A stretch of 64,000 nt of DNA. Source: Marinobacter sediminicola. Its GTDB lineage: Bacteria; Pseudomonadota; Gammaproteobacteria; Pseudomonadales; Oleiphilaceae. The translations under genes were made by a program, and so were the position numbers. The stretch is from the NCBI RefSeq assembly GCF_031157525.1, contig NZ_JAVIXR010000001.1:1-64000 (forward strand), given 5' to 3'. Below are positions 8,508 through 17,690 of this stretch, piece after piece (positions within the stretch are counted from its first letter, which is position 1; each line of letters begins with the position of its first letter). Under the pieces are notes generated by a model. The model made no database searches, was not told the origin of the DNA, and saw only the letters and a list, made by a program, of their open reading frames with translations.

Positions 8508-8699
8508 GATTAGAGCTATTTGGAATATCTTTAATGTATATAAAAGACAGCTAATTAGCTCTTATATCGGAATTATCGATTTATTTGTCCTGTCTATTTC
8601 ATTTTGTCACTCATTTGGCGATTCATAGAGTGCGGGGAGGTTTCATCAGGTTTGGCTGGAAACCAGTAATTTATTTACAGCCCACACGGATCATCCAAC

Positions 8700-10502
8700 A
8701 TGACGACAGATCTGAACTCATCTCCTCTCTCTGCGGATCAGCAGGCACGGTTGGCAGAGCTTCTTGACGGCATAAGTGAAGGGCAGCTTTACTGGCTGGC
8801 CGGTTTTCTGGCCGGAAAGTGCTCAGGTGGAACCGCGAGTTCGACGGCCCAAACCGCTGTTTCCGCAAGCGCGTCGACGCCTTCTGCTCCTGAACTGACG
8901 GTTTTATTCGGGTCGCAAACCGGTAACGCAGAAGAGCTTGCGCAGCAGCTAGCGGCCCGTGCTTCAGATAAAGGTATTTCCGCCAAGCTGGTGGATATGG
9001 CGGGCTATAAACCCAAGCAGCTGAAAAACGAGCAGTACCTGGCGGTGCTGGCGTCTACCCATGGAGAGGGCGACCCACCGGACAATGCGCTGGATTTGTA
9101 TGAGTTCCTTCATGGCAAAAAGGCGCCGAAACTGGAGAGGCTTCGCTACAGCGTTCTGTCGCTGGGGGATTCCAGTTACGAGCATTTTTGCAAAACCGGT
9201 CAGGATTTTGACCGCAAGCTTGCGGCGTTAGGCGCAACGGCCCTGGCCGAGCGGGTGGATTGCGATGTGGATTATGAGGATCTGGCGGAAGGCTGGATCA
9301 ACCGGGTTTTGGAAACCATTGCCAACGAAGCAGGCGCCAGCCAGCCTGCGGCTGCCCGTTCAGTAACAGCAGAGTTGACGCCAACCTCCGCCTTTAGCCG
9401 GAAGAATCCCTATTCGGCGGTCATTCTCACCAATCAACTGCTCAGTGGCCGAGGTTCCGATAAGGAGGTGAGGCACATCGAGTTGTCATTGGAAGACTCC
9501 GGCCTGGTCTATAAACCCGGTGACGCAGTGGGTGTATACCCCGAAAACAACCCGGCCCTGGTTAACGAGTTACTGAATACCCTGGGCTTTGACGGTGAGC
9601 AACGTGTCTCTGCCGATGAGCGTGATGTTCCACTGCGGGAGGCGCTCGCTTTCTACCGGGAGATTACCCTGCTTACTCCGCCGCTGATGAAACAGTGGGC
9701 AGAGCTGCTGAATGACGATGATTTAAAGGCTCTGGTGGCAGACAGCACAGAGCTGCGGGCCTGGACAGAGGGGCGCGATCTTCTTGACCTGATTCAGGCC
9801 CGGCCCATTGCCTGGCTGACACCACAGGACCTGGTGAACCTGCTGCGTAAACTGCCTGCAAGGCTGTATTCGATCAGTTCCAGCCAGGCTGCTGTGGAGG
9901 ATGAAGTACATATCACGGTGGCCGCCGTGCGCTATTCCAGCTATGGCCGGGATCGTGAGGGTGTGGCGTCGGCCTGGTTATCTGACCGGATGAACGAAGG
10001 CGACCAGGTGCGCGTCTATATCGATCCCAACAAGAAGTTTGCGCTGCCGGATGATAGCAAGCCGGTGATCATGATTGGCCCCGGCACAGGCGTAGCGCCC
10101 TTCCGTGCCTTCCTGCAGGAGCGAGAAGAACGGGAAGCGGAAGGTGAAAACTGGCTGTTCTTCGGTGATCGTCGGTTCCGCAGTGATTTTCTCTACCAAT
10201 CGGAGTGGCTCAAGTGGCGCCGTGATGGCCTGCTTACAAGGCTGGATGTGGCTTTCTCCCGGGATCAGGCTGAAAAGCGCTATGTACAACATTGCCTCAA
10301 GGAGAACGGTTCCGAGGTATGGGCCTGGTTGCAGCGCGGTGCCAGCCTGTATGTGTGCGGCGATGCCGAAAAAATGGCCCCGGATGTACACCAGGCATTG
10401 CTGGATATTGCCAGTGAACAGGGCGGGCTGAATCCGGAGCAGGCTGAGGATTACCTGCGCCAGTTAAATCGGGATAAACGTTACCAGCGGGATGTGTACT
10501 GA
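8700..10502 (+). CDS. cysJ: Sulfite reductase [NADPH] flavoprotein alpha subunit
   Basis: CysJ moves electrons from NADPH through FAD and FMN to the CysI haemoprotein for assimilatory reduction of sulfite to sulfide. The order of domains is complete: an FMN flavodoxin domain (FGSQTGN at 70-76, about 68-215), a connecting/FAD domain with RLYSIS at 388-393, and an NADPH domain with GPGTGVAPFRAF at 460-471. The typical C-terminus DKRYQRDVY is present. The N-terminus (MTTDLNSSPLSADQQARL) aligns with other CysJ proteins although no strong ribosome-binding site precedes it. It overlaps cysI by one base (TGATG), indicating coupled translation. Confidence 0.96.
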   Translation: MTTDLNSSPLSADQQARLAELLDGISEGQLYWLAGFLAGKCSGGTASSTAQTAVSASASTPSAPELTVLFGSQTGNAEELAQQLAARASDKGISAKLVDMAGYKPKQLKNEQYLAVLASTHGEGDPPDNALDLYEFLHGKKAPKLERLRYSVLSLGDSSYEHFCKTGQDFDRKLAALGATALAERVDCDVDYEDLAEGWINRVLETIANEAGASQPAAARSVTAELTPTSAFSRKNPYSAVILTNQLLSGRGSDKEVRHIELSLEDSGLVYKPGDAVGVYPENNPALVNELLNTLGFDGEQRVSADERDVPLREALAFYREITLLTPPLMKQWAELLNDDDLKALVADSTELRAWTEGRDLLDLIQARPIAWLTPQDLVNLLRKLPARLYSISSSQAAVEDEVHITVAAVRYSSYGRDREGVASAWLSDRMNEGDQVRVYIDPNKKFALPDDSKPVIMIGPGTGVAPFRAFLQEREEREAEGENWLFFGDRRFRSDFLYQSEWLKWRRDGLLTRLDVAFSRDQAEKRYVQHCLKENGSEVWAWLQRGASLYVCGDAEKMAPDVHQALLDIASEQGGLNPEQAEDYLRQLNRDKRYQRDVY

Positions 10503-12199
10503 TGAGTGGAAAATTGCCTGAAGCCGAAGTAATCAAGCGGGAAAGCAACTACCTGCGTGGAACCATTCTGGAGGGGCTGGCGGATCGTACCACCGGTGCC
10601 TTGCCGGAAGACGACACCAAGCTGACGAAATTCCACGGATCTTACCAGCAGGATCACCGGGAAGTGCGAGATGAACGTCGGCGCCAGAAGCTCGAGCCGC
10701 TGTATCAGTTTATGGTGCGTTTGCGTTTGCCCGGGGGTGTTCTGACCACGGATCAGTGGTTGGGCCTCGATAAAATTGCCGACGAGTGTGCGGATTCAAC
10801 CTTGCGCCTGACCACGCGCCAAACGTTCCAGTTCCACGGCGTATTCAAGGAGCAGATGCAGCCGTTCATGCAGAAAATCCATGCTTTGGGCCTGGACAGC
10901 CGTGGAGCCTGTGGCGATGTGAATCGTAACGTGATCAGCAATGTGAACCCTCATCAGTCGCAGCTTCACGGGGAAATTCATGAGCTCTCTCTGGCAATCA
11001 GTGAGCGCTTGCGCTGGCGATCTGCCGCTTATGCCGAGATCTGGCTGGGGGAAGAGTGCGTCCAGAAACTGGGTGAGGAAGAGGAGCCGTTTTACGGGTA
11101 CAAGTATCTTCCCCGCAAGTTCAAGATTGCGCTGGCGGTTCCCCCTGAAAACGACTGCGACGTGTTTGCCAACGATATCGGCCTGATCGCAATTGTTGAA
11201 GATGACCAGATTCGCGGTTTCAACGTGGTCGTTGGCGGTGGAATGGGGCTTACCTATGGCGATCCGGCCACCTATCCGCGCCTGGCTACAATGGCGGGCT
11301 ATGTTGCGAAAGAGCAGATTGTCGATGCGTGCGAAGCAATCTGTGCCATTCAGCGGGATTTCGGTGACCGTACCAACCGCGCCCATGCTCGATTCAAGTA
11401 CACCATTGATGATTACGGCATGGACTGGTTCCAGGAGCGCTTCGAGGAATACCAAGGGCACGCCTTTGCAAAACCGCGCTCGTTCAGCTTGAGCCACAAC
11501 GGCGACCGGTTTGGCTGGGTTGAGGGCGAAGATGGCAATCAGCACCTCACGCTGCTTATTCCTACAGGTCGGGTGGCAGATACTGAAAGCGGGCTTTTGC
11601 GAACAGCGCTGCGCAAGATTGCAGAGGTTCACAACGGCAGTTTCAGGATCACCTGTAACCAGAATCTGGTGATTGCCAATGTACTGCCGGAGAAAAGGGC
11701 GGCGGTAGATGCCATCGTGGAGGAGTACAAGCTGGATGCCGGTACCCGCAGTTCGCCCCTGCGCCAGAACTCCATGGCCTGCGTTGCTCTGCCAACCTGT
11801 GGTTTGGCGATGGCAGAAGCCGAACGCTTTCTGCCGGAATTTGTAACCCGGGTTGAGAGAACCATGGCGGAAGAGGGGCTGGAGCCAGATGCCATAAATC
11901 TGCGAATTACCGGTTGCCCAAACGGCTGCGCCCGGCCATATTTAGGGGAGATTGCACTGACTGGCAAAGCGCCTGGCAAATACAACCTCTACCTGGGGGC
12001 CGATTTCTCAGGCCAGCGTATGAACAGGTTATACCGTGAGAATATTGACACGGACACCATATTGGATGAACTGCGCCCCCTGTTTCGCGCCTATCAGCAA
12101 GAGCGCGAAGCGCAGGAGCGGTTTGGTGATTTTCTGGTCAGAGTTGGTATTGTGGAACAGGAACGCACGCCGGCTATGTTGCATCAACCATTGCAATGA
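10502..12199 (+). CDS. cysI: Sulfite reductase haemoprotein beta subunit
   Basis: CysI carries sirohaem and a [4Fe-4S] cluster and performs the six-electron reduction of sulfite. The cluster ligands are Cys427, Cys433, Cys472 and Cys476, the last two in TGCPNGCARP. Spacing of 6, 39 and 4 residues is the same as in the Escherichia coli enzyme. The length of 565 is normal. The ATG overlaps the cysJ stop by one base. A small gene follows 24 bp later with its own good ribosome-binding site. Confidence 0.96.
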   Translation: MSGKLPEAEVIKRESNYLRGTILEGLADRTTGALPEDDTKLTKFHGSYQQDHREVRDERRRQKLEPLYQFMVRLRLPGGVLTTDQWLGLDKIADECADSTLRLTTRQTFQFHGVFKEQMQPFMQKIHALGLDSRGACGDVNRNVISNVNPHQSQLHGEIHELSLAISERLRWRSAAYAEIWLGEECVQKLGEEEEPFYGYKYLPRKFKIALAVPPENDCDVFANDIGLIAIVEDDQIRGFNVVVGGGMGLTYGDPATYPRLATMAGYVAKEQIVDACEAICAIQRDFGDRTNRAHARFKYTIDDYGMDWFQERFEEYQGHAFAKPRSFSLSHNGDRFGWVEGEDGNQHLTLLIPTGRVADTESGLLRTALRKIAEVHNGSFRITCNQNLVIANVLPEKRAAVDAIVEEYKLDAGTRSSPLRQNSMACVALPTCGLAMAEAERFLPEFVTRVERTMAEEGLEPDAINLRITGCPNGCARPYLGEIALTGKAPGKYNLYLGADFSGQRMNRLYRENIDTDTILDELRPLFRAYQQEREAQERFGDFLVRVGIVEQERTPAMLHQPLQ

Positions 12200-12223
12200 A
12201 CCGGGCTGTGTAAAAGGAGCATT

Positions 12224-12442
12224 ATGAGTGACGCAGAAACCAGAGAGTGTGAGCGTCTTGCCTTTGTAGCGGGGCGGGATGGTGTGCCTGCTGCATTGGC
12301 ATTTGCTCAGCAAGGTTTCCGGCAATACAGCGCAGCTATTCGTGAAGCGGAATCGGAAGGCAATCAATACGGCGCGGCTTATCGAGACAGCTTGAATGCG
12401 TCGCTTGCCGTTTATCAGTCCTATATCGCAAAGAATGAGTAA
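12224..12442 (+). CDS. Small conserved-looking protein of unknown function behind cysI
   Basis: The 72-residue product has AAAAGGAG before its ATG and codon use like its neighbours, so it is probably a real gene. It is soluble, mostly helical in composition, rich in Ala, Glu and Tyr, and has one Cys (residue 9). No family is recognised. Its place 24 bp behind cysI and before a strong hairpin suggests it is the last gene of cysJI, but a link to sulfite reduction is only inferred from position. Confidence 0.7.
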   Translation: MSDAETRECERLAFVAGRDGVPAALAFAQQGFRQYSAAIREAESEGNQYGAAYRDSLNASLAVYQSYIAKNE

Positions 12443-12455
12443 GCGATAACAAAAA

Positions 12456-12497
12456 CCTCTGAATAATACGGCCGAAGTCGGCGGTATTATTCAGAGG
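12456..12497. terminator. Long stem-loop between convergent genes
   Basis: A 14-bp stem CCTCTGAATAATAC / GTATTATTCAGAGG closes an inner GCCG/CGGC stem. It lies between the cysJI unit and the convergent RIC-like gene. On the minus strand it is followed by GTTTTTG, a plausible U-tract; the + strand tail is poor. It probably acts in both directions. Confidence 0.65.
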
Positions 12498-12544
12498 TTG
12501 GCTATTATTCGCTTAACACAGTTTGCCGCTGTGCCGGCTGAACG

Positions 12545-13165
12545 TCAGGCCTGGAACCGTGGCGACAGAATGTCCCGCTCCAGGTACATCTGCTCCGATA
12601 AGCTGAAATCCAGGCTTTTAAGCTCATCATACAATCTGCGCCATGAGCGACAGGCGGCTTCGGGCGCTGTGTATTTGCCGGTAAGCTCTCGCAGTCCGCG
12701 GAGTTGCAGTTTGAGAAGGTCATGCTGCAGGCAGCAGAGCTTCCCGCCTTCCTGGTGTTGAATATGATCGGCCAGTATTTGCTCAATCTGCTTTACCGCC
12801 CGGGTTATTCCCAGAGGGACGCCGGGAGTTGCTCGGTGCACTGCTTCAATCTTTCTTGCAAGGCGGTGCAGGGCGGGCATTTGCTCAAGGTGAACGGCGT
12901 AATATTCGGTGTTCAACAGTTCCAGTAAGGTCTCTGTTTCCATTTTCTCCAGAGGCTTGTGTTCCATACACACATCGAACAGCTCTCTGCATAAGGTTTT
13001 CCCCGGTATACCCGCTTGCGCTGCAGCTTCTTGCACAGTCTTGTTGTGATCGTTGTTCACATCAAGGCTGTGGCTTTGAAACACTGTGGATGTTTCCGGG
13101 CATTGTTTAACCATGCCGCCTATGGTTGTTTCGCTGCAGTTTCCTAGAATGCTTTGGTATCTCAT
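12545..13165 (-). CDS. Degenerate RIC (YtfE/ScdA)-like haemerythrin-domain protein
   Basis: RIC proteins help to repair iron-sulfur clusters after nitric oxide or oxidative damage and bind a di-iron centre. The overall order fits: an ScdA_N-like segment (about 15-60) followed by a haemerythrin-like four-helix region (about 85-205) with YYAVHLEQMPALHRLARKIEAVH, AACRSWRRLYDEL and YLERDILSPRF. However, the CCGG motif is replaced by NNDH (37-40). By alignment from memory two of six iron ligands also appear changed (Gln138 and Gln192). GGAGGTGAG precedes the ATG. The gene has a 95-bp leader after the amidase. The protein may have lost or changed iron binding. Confidence 0.7.
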   Translation of the reverse strand: MRYQSILGNCSETTIGGMVKQCPETSTVFQSHSLDVNNDHNKTVQEAAAQAGIPGKTLCRELFDVCMEHKPLEKMETETLLELLNTEYYAVHLEQMPALHRLARKIEAVHRATPGVPLGITRAVKQIEQILADHIQHQEGGKLCCLQHDLLKLQLRGLRELTGKYTAPEAACRSWRRLYDELKSLDFSLSEQMYLERDILSPRFQA

Positions 13166-13260
13166 GACTCACCTCCCATCTATCGATAACTAATATAATA
13201 GATGAATGTTTAAGATTTGAAATGAGAATGATACTTATTACCGGGCTTTTTTTGTGAGCT

Positions 13261-14736
13261 TCAAAACCCGTTCGGAATCTCGAATCCTGCCAGCCCGGCC
13301 TCCTCAAGCAAGCGTGCGAAACCAATGGTGGTCAGGTCCATTCCCGGTGCGCCGATAATCTGCACGCTGAACGGCAGTCCGTCCCTGGTGCGCCCGATGG
13401 GCACGGACGTTGCTGGTAAGCCGAGCACGGTGGCGAAGGCGATCCAGCAGAACTGGTCCAGATAGGCCCGGGGTTTGCCATCAACGGTAATACGGCGCTT
13501 GAACATGGGTTGGGAGTGGTCATGTAGGATAGCGGCCGTGGGGGTAATGGGCGTTAGCAGCACGTCCACATCCTTGAACAGGGTTTCGATTTCTGCTCGC
13601 ATCTTTTCCCGTCTCTCGCTCATGGCCATCCACTGGTAGGCAGGCTGGGTAGCACCGCGGCCGTATTCTCCGATGAATGGCGTAACCGGGCCGAAGAGAT
13701 GGAGCCACTTTTCCAGCAGGGCCATCCATTTCAGTTGGCGCCGCTGGGCCGGTTTGAAGGAGGTGCTCAGCAGGCTGCCCAGCAGATTCATGTAGGCGGG
13801 CAATGGGTGTTCAAGGCTTAAAAGCGGGTGTTTGGCATCGGATACAAGAGCGCCGTGATCCGCGAGTTGCTTGCCCAGCTTGCGGTATCCGTCGGTCAGC
13901 TCCTGTTCCACCGGGCACAGCGGGTCTTCCAGCCATAGCCCCACCCGTGCCTGCTTCAGGGATTTCAGTCTTGAAGGAGCCAAATTCAGCTGCCAGCAAC
14001 GGCTATCAACCGGTTTTGGTCCGGCAATGACTTTCAACAAAAGTTCCAGGTCCCTGGCGCTGCGGGCCAGAGGGCCACCCTCTGCCAGATCCGGTTGCGA
14101 CTGCGTGCCTGGCGGCCCTGGAATGTGCCCGCGAAAGGACACCAGCGTTCGCGACGGCTTGTGCCCGAACACCCCGCAAAAGTGCGCGGGAATACGAATC
14201 GAACCCGCCAGGTCACTGCCCACTTCCAGCGGCGTCATTCCTGCAGCCAGAGCCGCAGCGGCGCCACCGGAGGATCCACCGGAGGTGTGATCGGTATTGA
14301 AGGGATTGTTGGTTACACCAAACAGTTTGTTATAGCTTTGCAGATCGCTGGCGTAGACCGGCACATTGGTTTTGCCCAGAATAATGGCGCCGGCATCTTC
14401 CAGGCGCTGTACTACATCTGCGTGGCGTTCAGGCTTGTGGTTTTGCAATGCTCTGGCACCGGCGGTGCAGGTCATTCCCGCCACTTCCCAGATATCTTTC
14501 AGGGTGAGGGGCAGGCCGTGCAAGGGGCCGACTTCCGCGCCGGAAGCCCGTGCCTGATCGGCTTCCCTTGCTTGCTCAAGGGCGCGGGGTTCATCGAGGG
14601 TAACAATGGCGTTCACCGCCGGGTTGTGTTCGCGGATTCTTGCGAGCAGGGCCGTCACCAGCTCTTCGCTGCTCAGAGTGCCGGCTTCAAGTTGTGCAAG
14701 CAGCTCATGGGCTGGCTGATAATGCAGTAAATCCAT
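13261..14736 (-). CDS. Amidase, amidase-signature family
   Basis: It hydrolyses an amide bond with the Ser-cisSer-Lys triad of the amidase-signature family: Lys80 (PLTLKD), Ser155 in the TSGGSSGGAAAAL motif, and Ser179 in GSDLAGSIRIPAHFCG. The length of 491 is typical. It is not GatA by context, since no gatB/gatC genes are near, and the C-terminal half is divergent, so the substrate is unknown. It follows the voltage-sensor-like gene on the same strand with an 18-bp gap, so the two may be cotranscribed. Confidence 0.88.
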   Translation of the reverse strand: MDLLHYQPAHELLAQLEAGTLSSEELVTALLARIREHNPAVNAIVTLDEPRALEQAREADQARASGAEVGPLHGLPLTLKDIWEVAGMTCTAGARALQNHKPERHADVVQRLEDAGAIILGKTNVPVYASDLQSYNKLFGVTNNPFNTDHTSGGSSGGAAAALAAGMTPLEVGSDLAGSIRIPAHFCGVFGHKPSRTLVSFRGHIPGPPGTQSQPDLAEGGPLARSARDLELLLKVIAGPKPVDSRCWQLNLAPSRLKSLKQARVGLWLEDPLCPVEQELTDGYRKLGKQLADHGALVSDAKHPLLSLEHPLPAYMNLLGSLLSTSFKPAQRRQLKWMALLEKWLHLFGPVTPFIGEYGRGATQPAYQWMAMSERREKMRAEIETLFKDVDVLLTPITPTAAILHDHSQPMFKRRITVDGKPRAYLDQFCWIAFATVLGLPATSVPIGRTRDGLPFSVQIIGAPGMDLTTIGFARLLEEAGLAGFEIPNGF

Positions 14737-14754
14737 GGTACGTCTCTTATTTGG

Positions 14755-15762
14755 TTAGGGGAGCTGCTCTCGCCAGCGTTTGACTTTGACCTGGCCCTTG
14801 ATGGCGTCAATGATCTCGACAATCAGCGCGATTAGCGCTTCGTTTCTTGCTTCCACGCTGTCGGCTTCGCCTGGCCCGCGAATAAAGGCGTTTACTATAT
14901 CTTCAATAAACGCATGGTTTGCAGAAGAGGCCAGGTCCTCCAAAATCTGCTGGATAACGTTGGCCACAATATCGCCCACAGCATCTTCCAGGGTTTCCTG
15001 AATGGTTGAACCCACGATCGGCAGGTATTTGAGCCGCGACAGTTCCACGTTCTGTTTCAGCGCATGATCAACCCGGTCTTCAAGGTAGTTTCTTAGTGCC
15101 CCGCGGTTGGGCACATAACCTTCTTTTGCAGCTTGCGCTACCCGTTGAGATATCCAACCGGACAGCATCTCCCGTCGTGGATACAGAATGTCGTTCTGGA
15201 CCTTCTCGAAAAGCGGCGAGCCCAGTGTTATTTCGTGCTGCACTCCGCTCAGGACCTTGGTCACGATGCGATCAGATAGCTCTTCCATAAAGGCTTCGTA
15301 GTAGAAATTGACGAAGCGGTAAATTCCGGTGCTGGTAACATCGATTATCTTGTACTGATGCAGGCGGTACACGATGGAAATAATCCGCAAAATCCGCAGG
15401 AAGCGCAGGCTTCCCACGGGTATACAGCCCACCAGATCATACCAGTGGATAAAGGGGTAAAAGTACCAGCGGTCGTACACTTTGGCCTTGATTGCATAGG
15501 CCCAGCGCACAAAAAACTCTGCCAGGAAAACCGCGACGAACATGGCGTCGTAGAAAATGAAGTTTTCGTGAATGGGATGGTAGGCGGCCTGAAAAGCCGG
15601 AAGGTGCTCTTTCAACACATTCTGGATAGCAACGAAGTTATAAACAGAATCCCAGACAATAAGCGCGAGGTTGATGATAATCAGGCCCAGCATCAGGAAA
15701 TCGATAATCAACCAGGTAAGCTGGTGGCTGGACTTCAGGTTCTCACGGTTAATTTTCAGCAT
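14755..15762 (-). CDS. Membrane protein with voltage-sensor-like S1-S4 segment and soluble C-domain
   Basis: The start at 15762 is chosen because the longer in-frame version (to 15870) has a Cys/Arg-rich leader unlike a membrane protein, and GAGGAC lies upstream of this ATG. The 335-residue product has hydrophobic segments at about 16-38, 68-91 and 101-116, then an S4-like helix with Arg at 120, 123 and 126 and again at 133. Asp110 and Glu82 could be countercharges. No pore segment or selectivity filter follows; instead there is a 190-residue cytoplasmic-looking helical region. It resembles an isolated voltage-sensor domain of the ion-transport superfamily. The function is unknown. Confidence 0.75.
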   Translation of the reverse strand: MLKINRENLKSSHQLTWLIIDFLMLGLIIINLALIVWDSVYNFVAIQNVLKEHLPAFQAAYHPIHENFIFYDAMFVAVFLAEFFVRWAYAIKAKVYDRWYFYPFIHWYDLVGCIPVGSLRFLRILRIISIVYRLHQYKIIDVTSTGIYRFVNFYYEAFMEELSDRIVTKVLSGVQHEITLGSPLFEKVQNDILYPRREMLSGWISQRVAQAAKEGYVPNRGALRNYLEDRVDHALKQNVELSRLKYLPIVGSTIQETLEDAVGDIVANVIQQILEDLASSANHAFIEDIVNAFIRGPGEADSVEARNEALIALIVEIIDAIKGQVKVKRWREQLP

Positions 15763-15935
15763 TCGCTGGTGTCCGTCCTCTATGGTGTAATAGCGTTCGC
15801 AACTATTTCGACAGGTTAGCGCATTTACACCGGGTCGACGACTTGTCTGAGGGCGGATTAACTTGACCACCCGTCGTTAAACTCTCAGGCTTGAGCGATA
15901 ATCACTTCTGTTACGAGCAACATTGAAACAGCCGG

Positions 15936-17690
15936 ATGCTATCACTTGAACACATTTTGAAATCGGGACATATCCGGCTTCTGGGCCTGCTGCTTTTGCT
16001 GTGGTCTTCCACGGGCCTGGCGCAACAGGTTGAGGTGCGGGTCAAAGGCGACTATCCGGCGCTCAAAGAAAACGCCGAAGCCTTCATTGGTGAGGTAGAG
16101 GGCCGCAGTGCCGGTAACCTTCGACGCTATGCCTCTACGGCGGTTAGCCAGGCTCGCAAAGGGTTGCGGGCACTAGGCTATTACAGTCCAATTGTGGACT
16201 GGCAGGTCGATGAGGGGGATTCCGAAGAAACGGCGCACCTGACTCTGGAAATAACACCTGGCGAGCCGGTTCGTATCAAGACTCGTACCGTTGAAATCCG
16301 CGGGGCTGCATCGACCGATCCGCGGTTTACCGACAATCTGCCTGTTCATCCTGCCGAAGGCGACATACTGAACCACGGCGACTACAGCAATCTTAGGAAC
16401 ATTCTGCAAACCCGTGCCCGGCGCCGAGGGTATTTTGATGGCCGGCTTGTTACCCGCAGCCTGGAAGTGAACCCGGAAACCCTGGAGGCTAACATCACTC
16501 TCGTGTTCGACAGTGGCGACAGGTACCGGCTGGGAGCGGTTACCTTTGAAGATGGGCACTGGTTCGAAAGTGACCTCCTTCACGATTTTGTTACGTTTGA
16601 GCCGGGCATTCCATATCACGCTGATGAAATTGCAAAGCTCAACAGCGACCTGCTCAGTAGTGGCTACTTCTCAGGTGTAGACATTGATGCGGCCCCCTCG
16701 AGCGCAGAGGATGGTGTCATCCCCGTTCGCATCAGCCTGACCCGCCGGGATGGCCGCTCCATTGCCACAGGCCTCGGATTTTCCACAGACGTGGGGCCGC
16801 GCTTCAGGGCTACTTGGCGGGAGCACTGGATCAATCCGATGGGGCACACCCGCGGTGCAGAAACTGAACTATCTGAGCCAAGGCAGAACCTGAGCACCTG
16901 GTATGAGCTGCCGCTGGACCCGCCCATGACCGACCTCATTCGTTTTACGGCGGGTTACCAGCGTGAAGATATCGAGAATATCGAATCAGAGCTGCTGACG
17001 TTTGGGCAGCAATGGCAGCATCAGCTGGATAATGAATGGTTGCAGGTTTTGTCTTTGAGTTGGGAGGGGGAGCGCTTTAGCATTGGTGATGATGAGCAGG
17101 ATACGAGTACGCTGCTGCTGCCGGGGCTTGGTTATTCCAAGCTGCACGTCAACTCACCTCTGGATCCCAGCAAGGGGTATCGTTTGCAGGTTAACGTTAC
17201 TGGCTCTCACCGGGCGGCCCTTTCCAGTGTGGATATTCTGCATGTGAATGCCATTGCCAAAGGCCTATATACGCTTGCTGGAAAACATCGATTCTTGTCA
17301 CGGCTTCAGATCGGTGGTGTAGGGACAAACCAGTTTGAAGATGTGCCGCCTTCTTTGCGATTCTTCGCGGGTGGTGACCAGAGTGTGCGCGGTTATGGTT
17401 ACCAGACGCTCTCACCGGAAAACGATAGCGGCGTTCCGGAGGGGGGGCGCTACACGGTGGTGGGTAGCGCTGAATACCAGTATCAGTTTGCGCAAAAGTG
17501 GCGAGCCGCCGTTTTTGTTGACCATGGCAACGCAGTTAATGACCTGTTCGACCCTCTTGCCACAGGCGTCGGCGCTGATATTCGCTGGATCAGCCCCTTG
17601 GGGCCTTTGCGTCTGGACCTTGCCAAGGGCTTGAATCCTGAATTTGGTGGTGAGTGGCGGATTCACTTCTCAATGGGGCCTGAGTTGTGA
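15936..17690 (+). CDS. tamA: Translocation and assembly module outer-membrane protein TamA
   Basis: TamA is an Omp85-family barrel which, with TamB, helps outer-membrane protein assembly or lipid transport. A signal peptide (LLGLLLLLWSSTGLAQQ) is followed by POTRA-like repeats to about residue 280 and a 16-strand barrel domain. The barrel has a conserved RFFAGGDQSVRGYGY motif (about 474-488), the lid-lock signature of the Omp85 family. The length of 584 is normal. The gene overlaps tamB by four bases. The start ATG at 15936 has only a weak ribosome-binding site. Confidence 0.94.
   Translation: MLSLEHILKSGHIRLLGLLLLLWSSTGLAQQVEVRVKGDYPALKENAEAFIGEVEGRSAGNLRRYASTAVSQARKGLRALGYYSPIVDWQVDEGDSEETAHLTLEITPGEPVRIKTRTVEIRGAASTDPRFTDNLPVHPAEGDILNHGDYSNLRNILQTRARRRGYFDGRLVTRSLEVNPETLEANITLVFDSGDRYRLGAVTFEDGHWFESDLLHDFVTFEPGIPYHADEIAKLNSDLLSSGYFSGVDIDAAPSSAEDGVIPVRISLTRRDGRSIATGLGFSTDVGPRFRATWREHWINPMGHTRGAETELSEPRQNLSTWYELPLDPPMTDLIRFTAGYQREDIENIESELLTFGQQWQHQLDNEWLQVLSLSWEGERFSIGDDEQDTSTLLLPGLGYSKLHVNSPLDPSKGYRLQVNVTGSHRAALSSVDILHVNAIAKGLYTLAGKHRFLSRLQIGGVGTNQFEDVPPSLRFFAGGDQSVRGYGYQTLSPENDSGVPEGGRYTVVGSAEYQYQFAQKWRAAVFVDHGNAVNDLFDPLATGVGADIRWISPLGPLRLDLAKGLNPEFGGEWRIHFSMGPEL

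Noticed and set aside
10796-11632. Long minus-strand open frame of 278 codons opposite cysI
   Set aside because: It is a shadow of cysI; the + strand frame has all catalytic Cys and full family length.
13223-13237. Fur-box-like TGAGAATGATACTTA before the RIC-like gene
   Set aside because: Only one half fits the 7-1-7 Fur motif; the other half matches at 4 of 7 positions.
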